Part shown: in pieces, positions 53,505-64,000 of the stretch | Layout: each line of letters begins with the position of its first letter | Numbering within the stretch: position 1 is the stretch's first letter | Origin: Calliopsis andreniformis | Lineage: Eukaryota; Arthropoda; Insecta; Hymenoptera; Andrenidae | Assembly (NCBI RefSeq): GCF_051401765.1 | Contig: NW_027480535.1 | Span: 1,240,001 to 1,304,000 of the forward strand | DNA: 64,000 nucleotides | Direction: 5' to 3' | Notes under the pieces: model-generated | What the model saw: the letters and a program-made list of their open reading frames with translations, nothing else | Told to the model about the DNA's origin: nothing | Database searches by the model: none | Position numbers and translations under genes: made by a program

Positions 53505-56500
53505 GAAGTTTGAGTACTGAGGATTGAAGATTAAGATTGAGGATTGAGGATTGAGGACTGAGGATTGAGGATTGACGATTGAAGGTTCAGTATTGAGGAT
53601 TGAAGATTGAGAATTGAGGATTGAGGATTGAACATTGAGGACTGAGTGTTGAGGGTTGAGTGATGAGAATTGATGTTTGTGGATACAGATTTGAAGATTG
53701 CAGATTGAGTATTGAGTATTGAAAACTGTGAATTGAGTATATTCTATTGAGGATTGAGGATAGACAACTGATTGTTGAGGTCTGAGGGCTGAAGATTGAG
53801 GGTTCCGGATTGAGGATTCAGAATCGAAATTTGAGGACTGAGCATTGAGGATTGAAGATTGAGTATTGAGGATTGAAGATTGAGAATTGAGGATTGAGGA
53901 TTGAGGATTGAGGATGAGGGCTGAGGGTTGATGATTGAGGTTTGAGGACTGAGGACTGAGGGTTGAGGATTGAGAATTGAGGATTGAGGATTGAGGGTTG
54001 CAGATTGAGGATTGGGTATTGAGGATTGAAGAATGAGGATTGAGGATTGAGGATTGAGGATTGAGGAGTGAATATTGAGTATTGAGGATTGAAGATCGAC
54101 TATTGTGGATTGCGAATTGAGGATTGCGGGTTGAGGATTGAGGATTGAAGATTGAGGATTCGGTAATGAGGATTGAAGAATGAGGGTTGAGGAGTGAGGA
54201 CTGAGGATTGAGGATTGAGGATTGAGGATTGAGGATTGAGGATTGAGGATTGAAGATTGAGTATTGAGGATTGACGGTAGAGGATTGAGGATTGAGAATT
54301 GAGGATTGAGGCTTGATGATTGAGTACTGAGGATTGAAAATTCAGATTGGGGATTGAGGATTGAGGATTGAGGATTGAGGATTTAGGATTGAAGATTGAG
54401 TATTGAGGATTGAAGATTGAGGATTGAGGATTGAGGATTGAGGATTGAGGATTGAAGATTGAGTACTGAGGATTGAAGATTAAGATTGAGGATTGAGGAT
54501 TGAGGACTGAGGATTGAGGATTGAGGATTGAAGGTTCAGTATTGAGGATTGAAGATTGAGAATTGAGGGTTGAGGATTGAGCGTTGAGGACTGAGTGTTG
54601 AGGGTTGAGTGATGAGAATTGATGTTTGTGGATAGAGATTTGAAGATTGCAGATTGAGTATTGAGTATTGAAAACTGTGAATTGAGTATATTCTATTGAG
54701 GATTGAGGATTGACAACTGATTGTTGAGGACTGAGGGCTGAAGATTGAGGATTCCGGATTGAGGATTCAGAATTGAAATTTGAGGACTGAGCATTGAGGA
54801 TTGAAGATTGAGTATTGAGGATTGAAGATTGAGAATTGAGGATTGAGGATTGAGGATTGAGGATGAGGTCTGAGGGTTGAGGATTGAGGTTTGAGGACTG
54901 AGGTCTGAGGATTGAGGATTGAGAATTGAGGATTGAGGATTGAGGGTTGAAGATTGAGGATTGGGTATTGAGGATGGAAGAATGAGGATTGAGGATTGAG
55001 GATTGAGGATTGAGGATTGGGGATTGAAGATTGAGTATTGAGGATTGAAGGTTGACGATCTAGGATTGAGGATTGAGGATTGAGGATTGAAGTTTGAGTA
55101 CTGAGGATTGAAGATTAAGATTGAGGATTGAGGATTGAGGACTGAGGATTGAGGATTGACGATTGAAGGTTCAGTATTGAGGATTGAAGATTGAGAATTG
55201 AGGATTGAGGATTGAACATTGAGGACTGAGTGTTGAGGGTTGAGTGATGAGAATTGATGTTTGTGGATACAGATTTGAAGATTGCAGATTGAGTATTGAG
55301 TATTGAAAACTGTGAATTGAGTATATTCTATTGAGGATTGAGGATTGACAACTGATTGTTGAGGTCTGAGGGCTGAAGATTGAGGGTTCCGGATTGAGGA
55401 TTCAGAATCGAAATTTGAGGACTGAGCATTGAGGATTGAAGATTGAGTATTGAGGATTGAAGATTGAGAATTGAGGATTGAGGATTGAGGATTGAGGATG
55501 AGGGCTGAGGGTTGATGATTGAGGTTTGAGGACTGAGGACTGAGGGTTGAGGATTGAGAATTGAGGATTGAGGATTGAGGGTTGCAGATTGAGGATTGGG
55601 TATTGAGGATTGAAGAATGAGGATTGACGATTGAGGATTGAGGATTGAGGAGTGAATATTGAGTATTGAGGATTGAAGATCGACTATTGTGGATTGCGAA
55701 TTGAGGATTGCGGGTTGAGGATTGAGGATTGAAGATTGAGTATTGAGGATTGAAGGTTGAGGATTGTGGATTGAGGATTGAGGATTGAGGCTTGAATATT
55801 GTGGATTGGGGACTGAGTCTTCAGGGTTGAGTGATGAGAATTGATGTTTGTGGATAGAGATTTGAAGATTGCAGGTTGAGTATTGAGTATTGAAAACTGT
55901 GAAACCATGATATTCTATTGAGGATTGAGGATGGACCACTGACTGTGGAGGACTGAGGGCTGAAGATTGAGGATTCAGCATTGGGGATTGAGGATTGAGG
56001 TTTGAGGACTGAGGATTGAAGATTGAGGATTAGGTATTGAGGATTGATGAATGAGGATTGAGTATTGAGTATTGAGGATTGAGGATTGAAGATTGAGGAT
56101 TGCGTATTGAGGATAGAACATTGAGGATTGAGGATTGAGTATTGAGGATTGAAGATTGAATATTGATGATTGAAGATTGAGGATCGAGGATTGAGGGTTG
56201 TGGATTGAGGACGAGGACTGAGGGTTGAGTATTGATGTTTGAGGTCTGAGGATTGAGGATTGAGGATTGAGAATTGAGGATTGAGGATTGAAGATTGAGG
56301 ATTGGGTACTGAGGATTGAAGAATGAGGATTGAGTATTGAGTATTGAGGATTGAGGATTGAGGATTGAGGATTGAAGATTGAGGATTAGGTATTGAGGAT
56401 TGATGAATGAGGATTGAGTATTGAGTATTGAGGATTGAGGATTGAAGATTGAGTATAGAGGATTGAAGATTGACGATTGAGGATTGAGGATTGAGGATTG

Positions 56501-57433
56501 AGGATTGAGGATTGAGGATTGAGGATTGAAGATTGAGTATTGGGTATTGAAGATTGAGGATTGAGGATTGAGGATTGTGGATTGAGGCTTGATGATTGAG
56601 TACTGAGGATTGAAGATTAAGATTGGGGATTGAGGATCGAGGATTGAGGATTGAGGATTGAGGATTGAAGATTGAGTATTGAGGATTGAAGATTGGGGAT
56701 TGAGGATTGAGGATTGAGGATTGAGGATTGAAGATTGAGTACTGAGGATTGAAGATTAAGATTGAGGATTGAGGATTGAGGACTGAGGATTGAGGATTGA
56801 GGATTGAAGTTTCAGTATTGAGGATTGAAGATTGAGAATTGAGGATTGAGGATTGAGCGTTGAGGACTGAGTGTTGAGGGTTGAGTGATGAGAATTGATG
56901 TTTGTGGATAGAGATTTGAAGATTGCAGATTGAGTATTGAGTATTGAAAACTGTGAATTGAGTATATTATATTGAGGATTGAGGATTGACAACTGATTGT
57001 TGAGGACTGAGGGCGGAAGATTGAGGATTCCGGATTGAGGATTCAGAATTGAAATTTGAGGACTGAGCATTGAGGATTGAAGATTGTGTATTGAGGATTG
57101 AAGATTGAGAATTGAGGATTGAGGATTGAGGATTGAGGATGAGGGCTGAGGGTTGAGGGTTGAGGATTGAGGTTTGAGGACTGAGGACTGAGGATTGAGT
57201 ATTGAGTATTGAGGATTGAGGCTTGAAGATTGAGTATTGAGGATTGAAGATTGACGATTGAGGATTGAGGATTGAGGATTGAGGATTGAGGATTGAGGAT
57301 TGAGGATTGAAGATTGAGTATTGAGGATTGAAGGTAGAGGATTGAGGATTGAGAATTGAGGATTGAGGCTTGATGATTGAGTACTGAGGATTGAAGATTA
57401 AGATTGGGGATTGAGGATTGAGGATTGAGGATT
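53505..57433 (+). repeat. Higher-order repeat E, unit 2 (about 3,929 bp)
   Basis: It begins at GAAGTTTGAGTACTGAGG near 53505, the same point as near 49577. Cores lie at 53665, 54614, 55249, 55836 and 56890. A few private substitutions are seen, for example GAGGATGGAAGAATG near 54970 and AAATTCAGATTG near 54339. Confidence 0.9.
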
Positions 57434-58520
57434 GAGGGTTGAAGATTGAGTATTGAGGATTGAAGATTGAGGATTGAGGATTGAGGATTGAGGATTGAGG
57501 ATTGAAGATTGAGTACTGAGGATTGAAGATTAAGATTGAGGATTGAGGATTGAGGACTGAGGATTGAGGATTGAGGATTGAAGGTTCAGTATTGAGGATT
57601 GAAGATTGAGAATTGAGGGTTGAGGATTGAGCGTTGAGGACTGAGTGTTGAGGGTTGAGTGATGAGAATTGATGTTTGTGGATAGAGATTTGAAGATTGC
57701 AGATTGAGTATTGAGTATTGAAAACTGTGAATTGAGTATATTCTATTGAGGATTGAGGATTGACAACTGATTGTTGAGGACTGAGGGCTGAAGATTGAGG
57801 GTTCCGGATTGAGGATTCAGAATTGAAATTTGACGACTGAGCATTGAGGATTGAAAATTGAGTATTGAGGATTGAAGATTGAGAATTGAGGATTGAGGAT
57901 TGAGGATTGAGGATGAGGGCTGAGGGTTGAGGATTGAGGTTTGAGGACTAAGGACAGAGGATTGAAGATTGAGGATTGAGGATTGAGGATTCAGCATTGA
58001 GGATTGAAGATTGAGTACTGAGGATTGAAGATCAAGGTTGAGGATTGAGGATTGAGGGTTGAGGATTGAGGATTGAAGATTGAGGATTGCGTATTGAGGA
58101 TAGAACATTGAGGATTGAGGATTGAGTATTGAGGATTGAAGATTGAATATTGATGATTGAAGATTGAGGATCGAGGATTGAGGGTTGTGGATTGAGGACG
58201 AGGACTGAGGGTTGAGTATTGATGTTTGAGGACTGAGGATTGAGGATTGAGGATTGAGTACTGAGGATTGAAGATTAAGATTCAGGGTTGAGGATTGAGG
58301 ATTGAGGATTGAGGTTTGAGGATTGAGGATTGACGACTGAGTGTTGAGGGTTGAGTGATGAGAATTGATGTTTGAGGATAGAGATTTGAAGATTGCAGAT
58401 TGAGTATTGAGTATTGAAAACTGTGAATTGATGATATTCTCTTGAGGATTGAGGATGGACCACTGACTGTGGAGGACTGAGGGCTGAAGATTGAGGATTC
58501 AGGATTGGGGATTGAGGATT
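57434..58520 (+). repeat. Linker resembling the right half of HOR D
   Basis: The spacing from the c-core at 56890 to 57664 is 774 bp and to 58360 a further 696 bp. In HOR D the values are 767 and 696 bp, so the segment is the same with one extra heptamer. It contains a C-B module near 58.09-58.24 kb and ends in a hybrid core. Confidence 0.83.
58338..58520 (+). repeat. Hybrid core d/f
   Basis: The left part is d-type (TGTTTGAGGATAGAG, GATGATATTCTCTTG). The right part is f-type (GGATGGACCACTGACTGTGG, near 58450-58470). The switch falls between about 58442 and 58455, in the same sub-region of the core as the hybrid at 39092. Confidence 0.83.
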
Positions 58521-60909
58521 GAGGTTTGAGGACTGAGGATTGAGGATTGAGGATTGAGGATTGAGGATTGAAGATTGAGGATTGAGGATTGAAGACTGAG
58601 AATTGGGTATTTAGGATTGAAGGATGAGGATTGAGGATTGAGTATTGAGGATTGAGGATTGAGGATTGAAGATTAAGATTGAGGATTGAGGATTGAGGAT
58701 TGAGGATTGAGGATTGAGGATTGAGGATTGAGGATTGAGGATTGAAGATTGAGGATTGCGTATTGAGGATAGAACATTGAGGATTGAGTATTGAGTATTG
58801 AGGATTGAGGATTGAGGATTGAGGATTGAAGATTGAATATTGATGATTGAAGATTGAGGATCGAGGATTGAGGGTTGTGGGTTGAGGACGAGGACTGACG
58901 GCTGAGTATTGATGTTTGATGTCTGAGGATTGAGGATTGAGGATTGAGGATTGAGGATTGAGGATTGAGGATTGCGGATTGAAGATTGAGGATTGGGTAT
59001 TGAGGGTTGAAGAATGAGGATTGGGGATTGAGGATTGAGGATTGAGGAATGAGGATTGAGGATTGAAGATTGAGGATTGGGTATTGAGGATTGAAGAATG
59101 AGGATTGAGGATTGAGGATTGAGGATTGAGGATTGAAGATTGAGTATTGAGGATAGAAGATTGACGATTGAGGATTGAGGATTGAGGATTGAGGATTGAG
59201 GATTGAGGATTGAGGATTGAAGATTGAGTATTGAGGATTGACGATTGAGGATTGAGGATTATGTATTGACGATTGAGAATTGCAGACTGAGTATTGAGGA
59301 TTGACGATGGGAGGATTGAGGATTGAGGATAGAAGATTGAGAATTTGGGACTGAGGATTCAAGATTGAGGACCGAAGATTGAGAATTGAGGATTGAAGAT
59401 TGATAATTGAGGATTGAGGATTGAACATTGAGGACTGAGGATTCAGGATTGAAGATTGAGTATTGAGGATAGAAGATTGAGGATTGAGGATTGTCGATTA
59501 AGGATTGAGGATGAGGGCTGAGGGTTGAGGTTTGAGGTTTGAGGACTGAGGACTGACGATTGAGGATTGAGAATTGATGATTGAGGATTGAGGACTGAAG
59601 ATTGAGGATTGGGTATTGAGGATTGAAGAATGATGATTGAGGATTGAGGATTGAGGATTGAGTATTGAAGATTGAGTATTGAGCATTGAAGCCTGACGAT
59701 TGAGGATTGAGGATTGAGGATTGAGGATTGAGGATGGAGGATTGAAGATTGAGTATTGAGGATTGAAGATTGAGGATTGATGATTGAGGATTGAAGATTG
59801 AGGACTGAGTGTTGAGGGTTGAGTGTTGAGAATTGATGTTTGTGGATTGAGTTTTGAAGATTGAAGAATAGGGATTGAGTATTGAAAACTGTGAATTGAG
59901 GATATTCTATGGTGGACTGAGGATTGACAATTGATTGTTGAGGACTAAGGGCTGAAGATTGAGGATTCAGGATTGAGGATTAGGCATTGAGTTTTGAGGA
60001 CTGAGGATTGATGGTTGAGGGTTGTGCGATGAATATTGAGGGTTGAGTGATGAGAATTGATGTTTGTGGATAGAGATTTGAAGATTGCAGGCTGAGTATT
60101 GAGTATTGAAACCTGTGAATTGAGGATATTCTATTGACGATTGAGGACACACAACTGGTTGTTGAGGTCTGAGGGCTGAATATTGGGGGTTCAGGATTGT
60201 GGGTTCAGGATTGAGGTTTGAGGACTGAGGATTGAGGATTAAGGATTGAAGGGTGAGTACTGAGGATTGAAGATTAAGATTGAGGATTGAGGATTGAGGA
60301 TTGAGGATTGAGGATTGAGGATTGAGGATTGAAGATTGAGGATTGCGTATTGAGGATAAAACATTGAGGATTGAGGATTGAGTATTGAGGAATGAGGATT
60401 GAGGATTGAAGATTGAATATTGTTGATTGAAGATTGAGGATCGAGGATTGAGGGTTGTGGATTGAGGACGAGGACTGAGTGTTGAGTATTGCTGTTTGAG
60501 GTCTGAGGATTGAGGATTGAGCATTGAGAATTGAGGATTGAGGATTGAGGATTGAAGATTGAGGATTGGGTGTTGAGGATTGAAGAATGAGGATTGAGTA
60601 TTGAGGATTTAGGATTGAGGATTGAAGATTGAGTACTGAGGATTGAAGATTAAGGTTGAGGATTGAGGATTGAGGATTGAGGATTGAGGATTGAAGATTG
60701 GGGATTGGGGTCTGAGTATTGAGGGTTGAGTGATGAGAATTGATGTTTGTGGATAGAGGTCTCAAGATTGCAGATTGAGCATTGAGTATTGAAAACTGTG
60801 AATTGAGGATAATCTATTGAGGATTGAGGATTCACAACTGATGGTTGAGGACTTAGGGCTGAAGATTGAGGATTCCGGTTTGAGGATTCAGGATTGAGGT
60901 TTGAGGACA
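58521..60909 (+). repeat. Higher-order repeat F, unit 1 (2,389 bp)
   Basis: Cores at 59828, 60052 and 60735 recur at +2,389 bp. I followed the 7-bp register across the unit. It consists of 342 repeat units: 335 heptamers, six 6-bp units (near 58672, 58889, 59512, 60274, 60469 and 60650) and one 8-bp unit (near 59308), which gives 342x7-5 = 2,389. It includes two C-B modules, an E-G module (59493-59699) and an a+b core doublet. Confidence 0.93.
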
Positions 60910-63298
60910 GAGGTTTGAGGACTGAGGATTGAGGATTGAGGATTGAGGATTGAGGATTGAAGATTGAGGATTGAGGATTGAAGACTGAGAATTGGGTATT
61001 TAGGATTGAAGGATGAGGATTGAGGATTGAGTATTGAGGATTGAGGATTGAGGATTGAAGATTAAGATTGAGGATTGAGGATTGAGGATTGAGGATTGAG
61101 GATTGAGGATTGAGGATTGAGGATTGATGATTGAAGATTGAGGATTGCGTATTGAGGATAGAACATTGAGGATTGAGTATTGAGTATTGAGGATTGAGGA
61201 TTGAGGATTGAGGATTGAAGATTGAATATTGATGATTGAAGATTGAGGATCGAGGATTGAGGGTTGTGGGTTGAGGACGAGGACTGACGGCTGAGTATTG
61301 ATGTTTGATGTCTGAGGATTGAGGATTGAGGATTGAGGATTGAGGATTGAGGATTGAGGATTGCGGATTGAAGATTGAGGATTGGGTATTGAGGGTTGAA
61401 GAATGAGGATTGGGGATTGAGGATTGAGGATTGAGGAATGAGGATTGAGGATTGAAGATTGAGGATTGGGTATTGAGGATTGAAGAATGAGGATTGAGGA
61501 TTGAGGATTGAGGATTGAGGATTGAAGATTGAGTATTGAGGATAGAAGATTGACGATTGAGGATTGAGGATTGAGGATTGAGGATTGAGGATTGAGGATT
61601 GAGGATTGAAGATTGAGTATTGAGGATTGACGATTGAGGATTGAGGATTATGTATTGACGATTGAGAATTGCAGACTGAGTATTGAGGATTGACGATGGG
61701 AGGATTGAGGATTGAGGATAGAAGATTGAGAATTTGGGACTGAGGATTCAAGATTGAGGACCGAAGATTGAGAATTGAGGATTGAAGATTGATAATTGAG
61801 GATTGAGGATTGAACATTGAGGACTGAGGATTCAGGATTGAAGATTGAGTATTGAGGATAGAAGATTGAGGATTGAGGATTGTCGATTAAGGATTGAGGA
61901 TGAGGGCTGAGGGTTGAGGTTTGAGGTTTGAGGACTGAGGACTGACGATTGAGGATTGAGAATTGATGATTGAGGATTGAGGATTGAAGATTGAGGATTG
62001 GGTATTGAGGATTGAAGAATGATGATTGAGGATTGAGGATTGAGGATTGAGTATTGAAGATTGAGTATTGAGCATTGAAGCCTGACGATTGAGGATTGAG
62101 GATTGAGGATTGAGGATTGAGGATGGAGGATTGAAGATTGAGTATTGAGGATTGAAGATTGAGGATTGATGATTGAGGATTGAAGATTGAGGACTGAGTG
62201 TTGAGGGTTGAGTGTTGAGAATTGATGTTTGTGGATTGAGTTTTGAAGATTGAAGAATAGGGATTGAGTATTGAAAACTGTGAATTGAGGATATTCTATG
62301 GTGGACTGAGGATTGACAATTGATTGTTGAGGACTAAGGGCTGAAGATTGAGGATTCAGGATTGAGGATTAGGCATTGAGTTTTGAGGACTGAGGATTGA
62401 TGGTTGAGGGTTGTGCGATGAATATTGAGGGTTGAGTGATGAGAATTGATGTTTGTGGATAGAGATTTGAAGATTGCAGGCTGAGTATTGAGTATTGAAA
62501 CCTGTGAATTGAGGATATTCTATTGACGATTGAGGACACACAACTGGTTGTTGAGGTCTGAGGGCTGAATATTGGGGGTTCAGGATTGTGGGTTCAGGAT
62601 TGAGGTTTGAGGACTGAGGATTGAGGATTAAGGATTGAAGGGTGAGTACTGAGGATTGAAGATTAAGATTGAGGATTGAGGATTGAGGATTGAGGATTGA
62701 GGATTGAGGATTGAGGATTGAAGATTGAGGATTGCGTATTGAGGATAAAACATTGAGGATTGAGGATTGAGTATTGAGGAATGAGGATTGAGGATTGAAG
62801 ATTGAATATTGTTGATTGAAGATTGAGGATCGAGGATTGAGGGTTGTGGATTGAGGACGAGGACTGAGTGCTGAGTATTGCTGTTTGAGGTCTGAGGATT
62901 GAGGATTGAGCATTGAGAATTGAGGATTGAGGATTGAGGATTGAAGATTGAGGATTGGGTGTTGAGGATTGAAGAATGAGGATTGAGTATTGAGGATTTA
63001 GGATTGAGGATTGAAGATTGAGTACTGAGGATTGAAGATTAAGGTTGAGGATTGAGGATTGAGGATTGAGGATTGAGGATTGAAGATTGGGGATTGGGGT
63101 CTGAGTATTGAGGGTTGAGTGATGAGAATTGATGTTTGTGGATAGAGGTCTCAAGATTGCAGATTGAGCATTGAGTATTGAAAACTGTGAATTGAGGATA
63201 ATCTATTGAGGATTGAGGATTCACAACTGATGGTTGAGGACTTAGGGCTGAAGATTGAGGATTCCGGTTTGAGGATTCAGGATTGAGGTTTGAGGACA
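60910..63298 (+). repeat. Higher-order repeat F, unit 2 (2,389 bp)
   Basis: It has the same order and length as unit 1, with cores at 62217, 62441 and 63124 and an E-G module at 61882-62088. The entry string GAGGTTTGAGGACTGAGG lies at 60910. Differences are isolated substitutions, for example GAGTGCTGAG near 62867 against GAGTGTTGAG. Confidence 0.93.
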
Positions 63299-64000
63299 GA
63301 GGATTGAGGATTGAGGATTGAGGATTGAGGATTGAGGATTGAAGACTGATGATTGGGTATTGAAGATTGAACAGTGAGGATTGAGTGTTGAGGATAGAGG
63401 ATTGAGGATTGAGGATTGAAGGTTGAATATTAATGACTGAATATTGAGGATTGAGGATTGAGGGTTGTGGATTGAGGACGAGGACTGAGGGTTGAGTATT
63501 GATGTTTGAAGTCTGAGGATTCAGGATTGAGGATTGAGGATTGAGTATTGAGGATTGAGGATTGAAGATTGAGGATTCGGTATTGAGGATTGAAGAATGA
63601 GGGTTGAGGAGTGAGGACTGAGGATTGAGGATTGAGGATTGAGGATTGAGGATTGAGGATTGAGGATTGAAGATTGAGTATTGAGGATTGAAGGTAGAGG
63701 ATTGAGGATTGAGAATTGAAGATTGAGGCTTGATGATTGAGTACTGAGGATTGAAGATTAAGATTGCGGATTGAGGATTGAGGATTGAGGATTGAGGATT
63801 GAGGATTGAAGATTGAGTATTGAGGATTGAAGATTGGGGATTGAGGATTGAGGATTGAGGATTGAGGATTGAAGATTGAGTACTGAGGATTGAAGATTAA
63901 GATTTAGGATTGAGGATTGAGGACTGAGGATTGAGGATTGAGGATTGAAGGTTCAGTATTGAGGATTGAAGATTGAGAATTGAGGATTGAGGATTGAGCG
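63299..64000 (+). repeat. Right edge segment, cut by the window
   Basis: It resembles 31.4-32.1 kb and 48.8-49.3 kb: GACTGATGATTGGGTATTG near 63345, GAACAGTGAGG, GAATATTAATGACTG, then GGTTCAGTATTGAGG near 63950. By comparison with 32.1 kb a c-type core would be expected just beyond the window. Confidence 0.82.

Larger units (their letters stand above)
1..64000 (+). repeat. Heptanucleotide satellite array, unit TTGAGGA, spanning the whole window
   Basis: Every part of the window reads as consecutive 7-bp units close to TTGAGGA on the + strand. Common variants are TTGAAGA, TTGAGTA, CTGAGGA, TTGAGAA, TTGACGA and TTGGGTA. The first three positions (TTG or CTG) are the most constant and the last four vary most. 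The consensus unit has three G, two A, two T and no C, so the + strand is strongly G-rich and C-poor from end to end. All units point the same way. No unique DNA, tRNA, rRNA, CRISPR spacer or transposase frame interrupts the array, and both window edges lie inside it. Minus-strand open frames are explained by the repeat arithmetic and are not annotated. A function such as structural or heterochromatic satellite is inference only. Confidence 0.97.

Noticed and set aside
1..64000. CRISPR array
   Set aside because: There are no constant repeats separated by unrelated spacers; every base belongs to the tandem heptamer pattern.
1..64000. Telomeric repeat tract
   Set aside because: TTGAGGA differs from known telomere units such as TTAGGG and TTTAGGG, and the HOR structure and substitution load are unlike telomerase-made DNA. 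A subtelomeric location remains possible.
1..64000. Gene for a protein with natural tandem motifs (PPR, LRR, TAL-like)
   Set aside because: The repeat is 7 bp, not a multiple of 3 at its base level, and 6-bp and 8-bp units shift frame without consequence; no known repeat-domain signature residues are present.

Overview
The whole 64 kb window is one uninterrupted tandem array built on a 7-bp unit, read on the + strand as TTGAGGA (rotation GAGGATT) and on the - strand as TCCTCAA. About 9,100 units lie head to tail with no inversion and no unique sequence, and I see no gene, RNA gene, CRISPR array or transposon. The array is not a plain microsatellite. Perfect runs rarely exceed about ten units. 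Between them lie specific, reproducible strings of variant heptamers organised as recurring modules of about 170-210 bp, and these are combined into higher-order repeats (HORs) of 1.6-5.0 kb. One pair of copies about 7.4 kb long lies 17.45 kb apart.

The many long open frames on the - strand are by-products of the repeat. Because 7 is not a multiple of 3, three units (21 nt) encode the same 7-residue string (SSILNPQ and rotations) in every - frame without a stop, while the + strand meets TGA every 21 nt in every frame. I therefore annotate no CDS.

Layout. 1-2.2 kb: mosaic left segment. About 2.28-13.29 kb: HOR of about 2.7-2.8 kb, four units, the last with a 581-bp internal duplication. 13.29-14.27 kb: linker. 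14.27-25.99 kb: 5.0-kb HOR in segment order X-Y-Z, X-Z, X-Y-Z, the middle unit lacking Y. 24.55-31.96 kb and 42.00-49.35 kb: two copies of one long segment. 31.66-36.47 kb: 2.48-kb HOR, two units. 36.24-42.11 kb: 2,936-bp HOR, two units, with a crossover junction visible inside a hybrid module. 49.58-57.43 kb: 3,928-bp HOR, two units. 58.52-63.30 kb: 2,389-bp HOR, two units. 63.30-64.00 kb: start of a further segment like 31.4-32.1 kb. The array runs off both ends of the window, so its full size is unknown.

Three module families recur: the 'core' (64 copies, six subtypes a-f), the 'C-B' module and the 'E-G' module. Even the most diverged modules keep the 7-bp register, broken only by a few inherited 6-bp and 8-bp units that act as lineage markers. 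The pattern (local duplications, unit loss, hybrid modules, indels of whole heptamers) is what unequal exchange and amplification produce in satellite DNA.

The organism cannot be assigned from this window. The length and HOR organisation resemble eukaryotic satellite or heterochromatin, but short heptanucleotide arrays also exist in bacteria (for example cyanobacterial STRR sequences), so the domain is left open.
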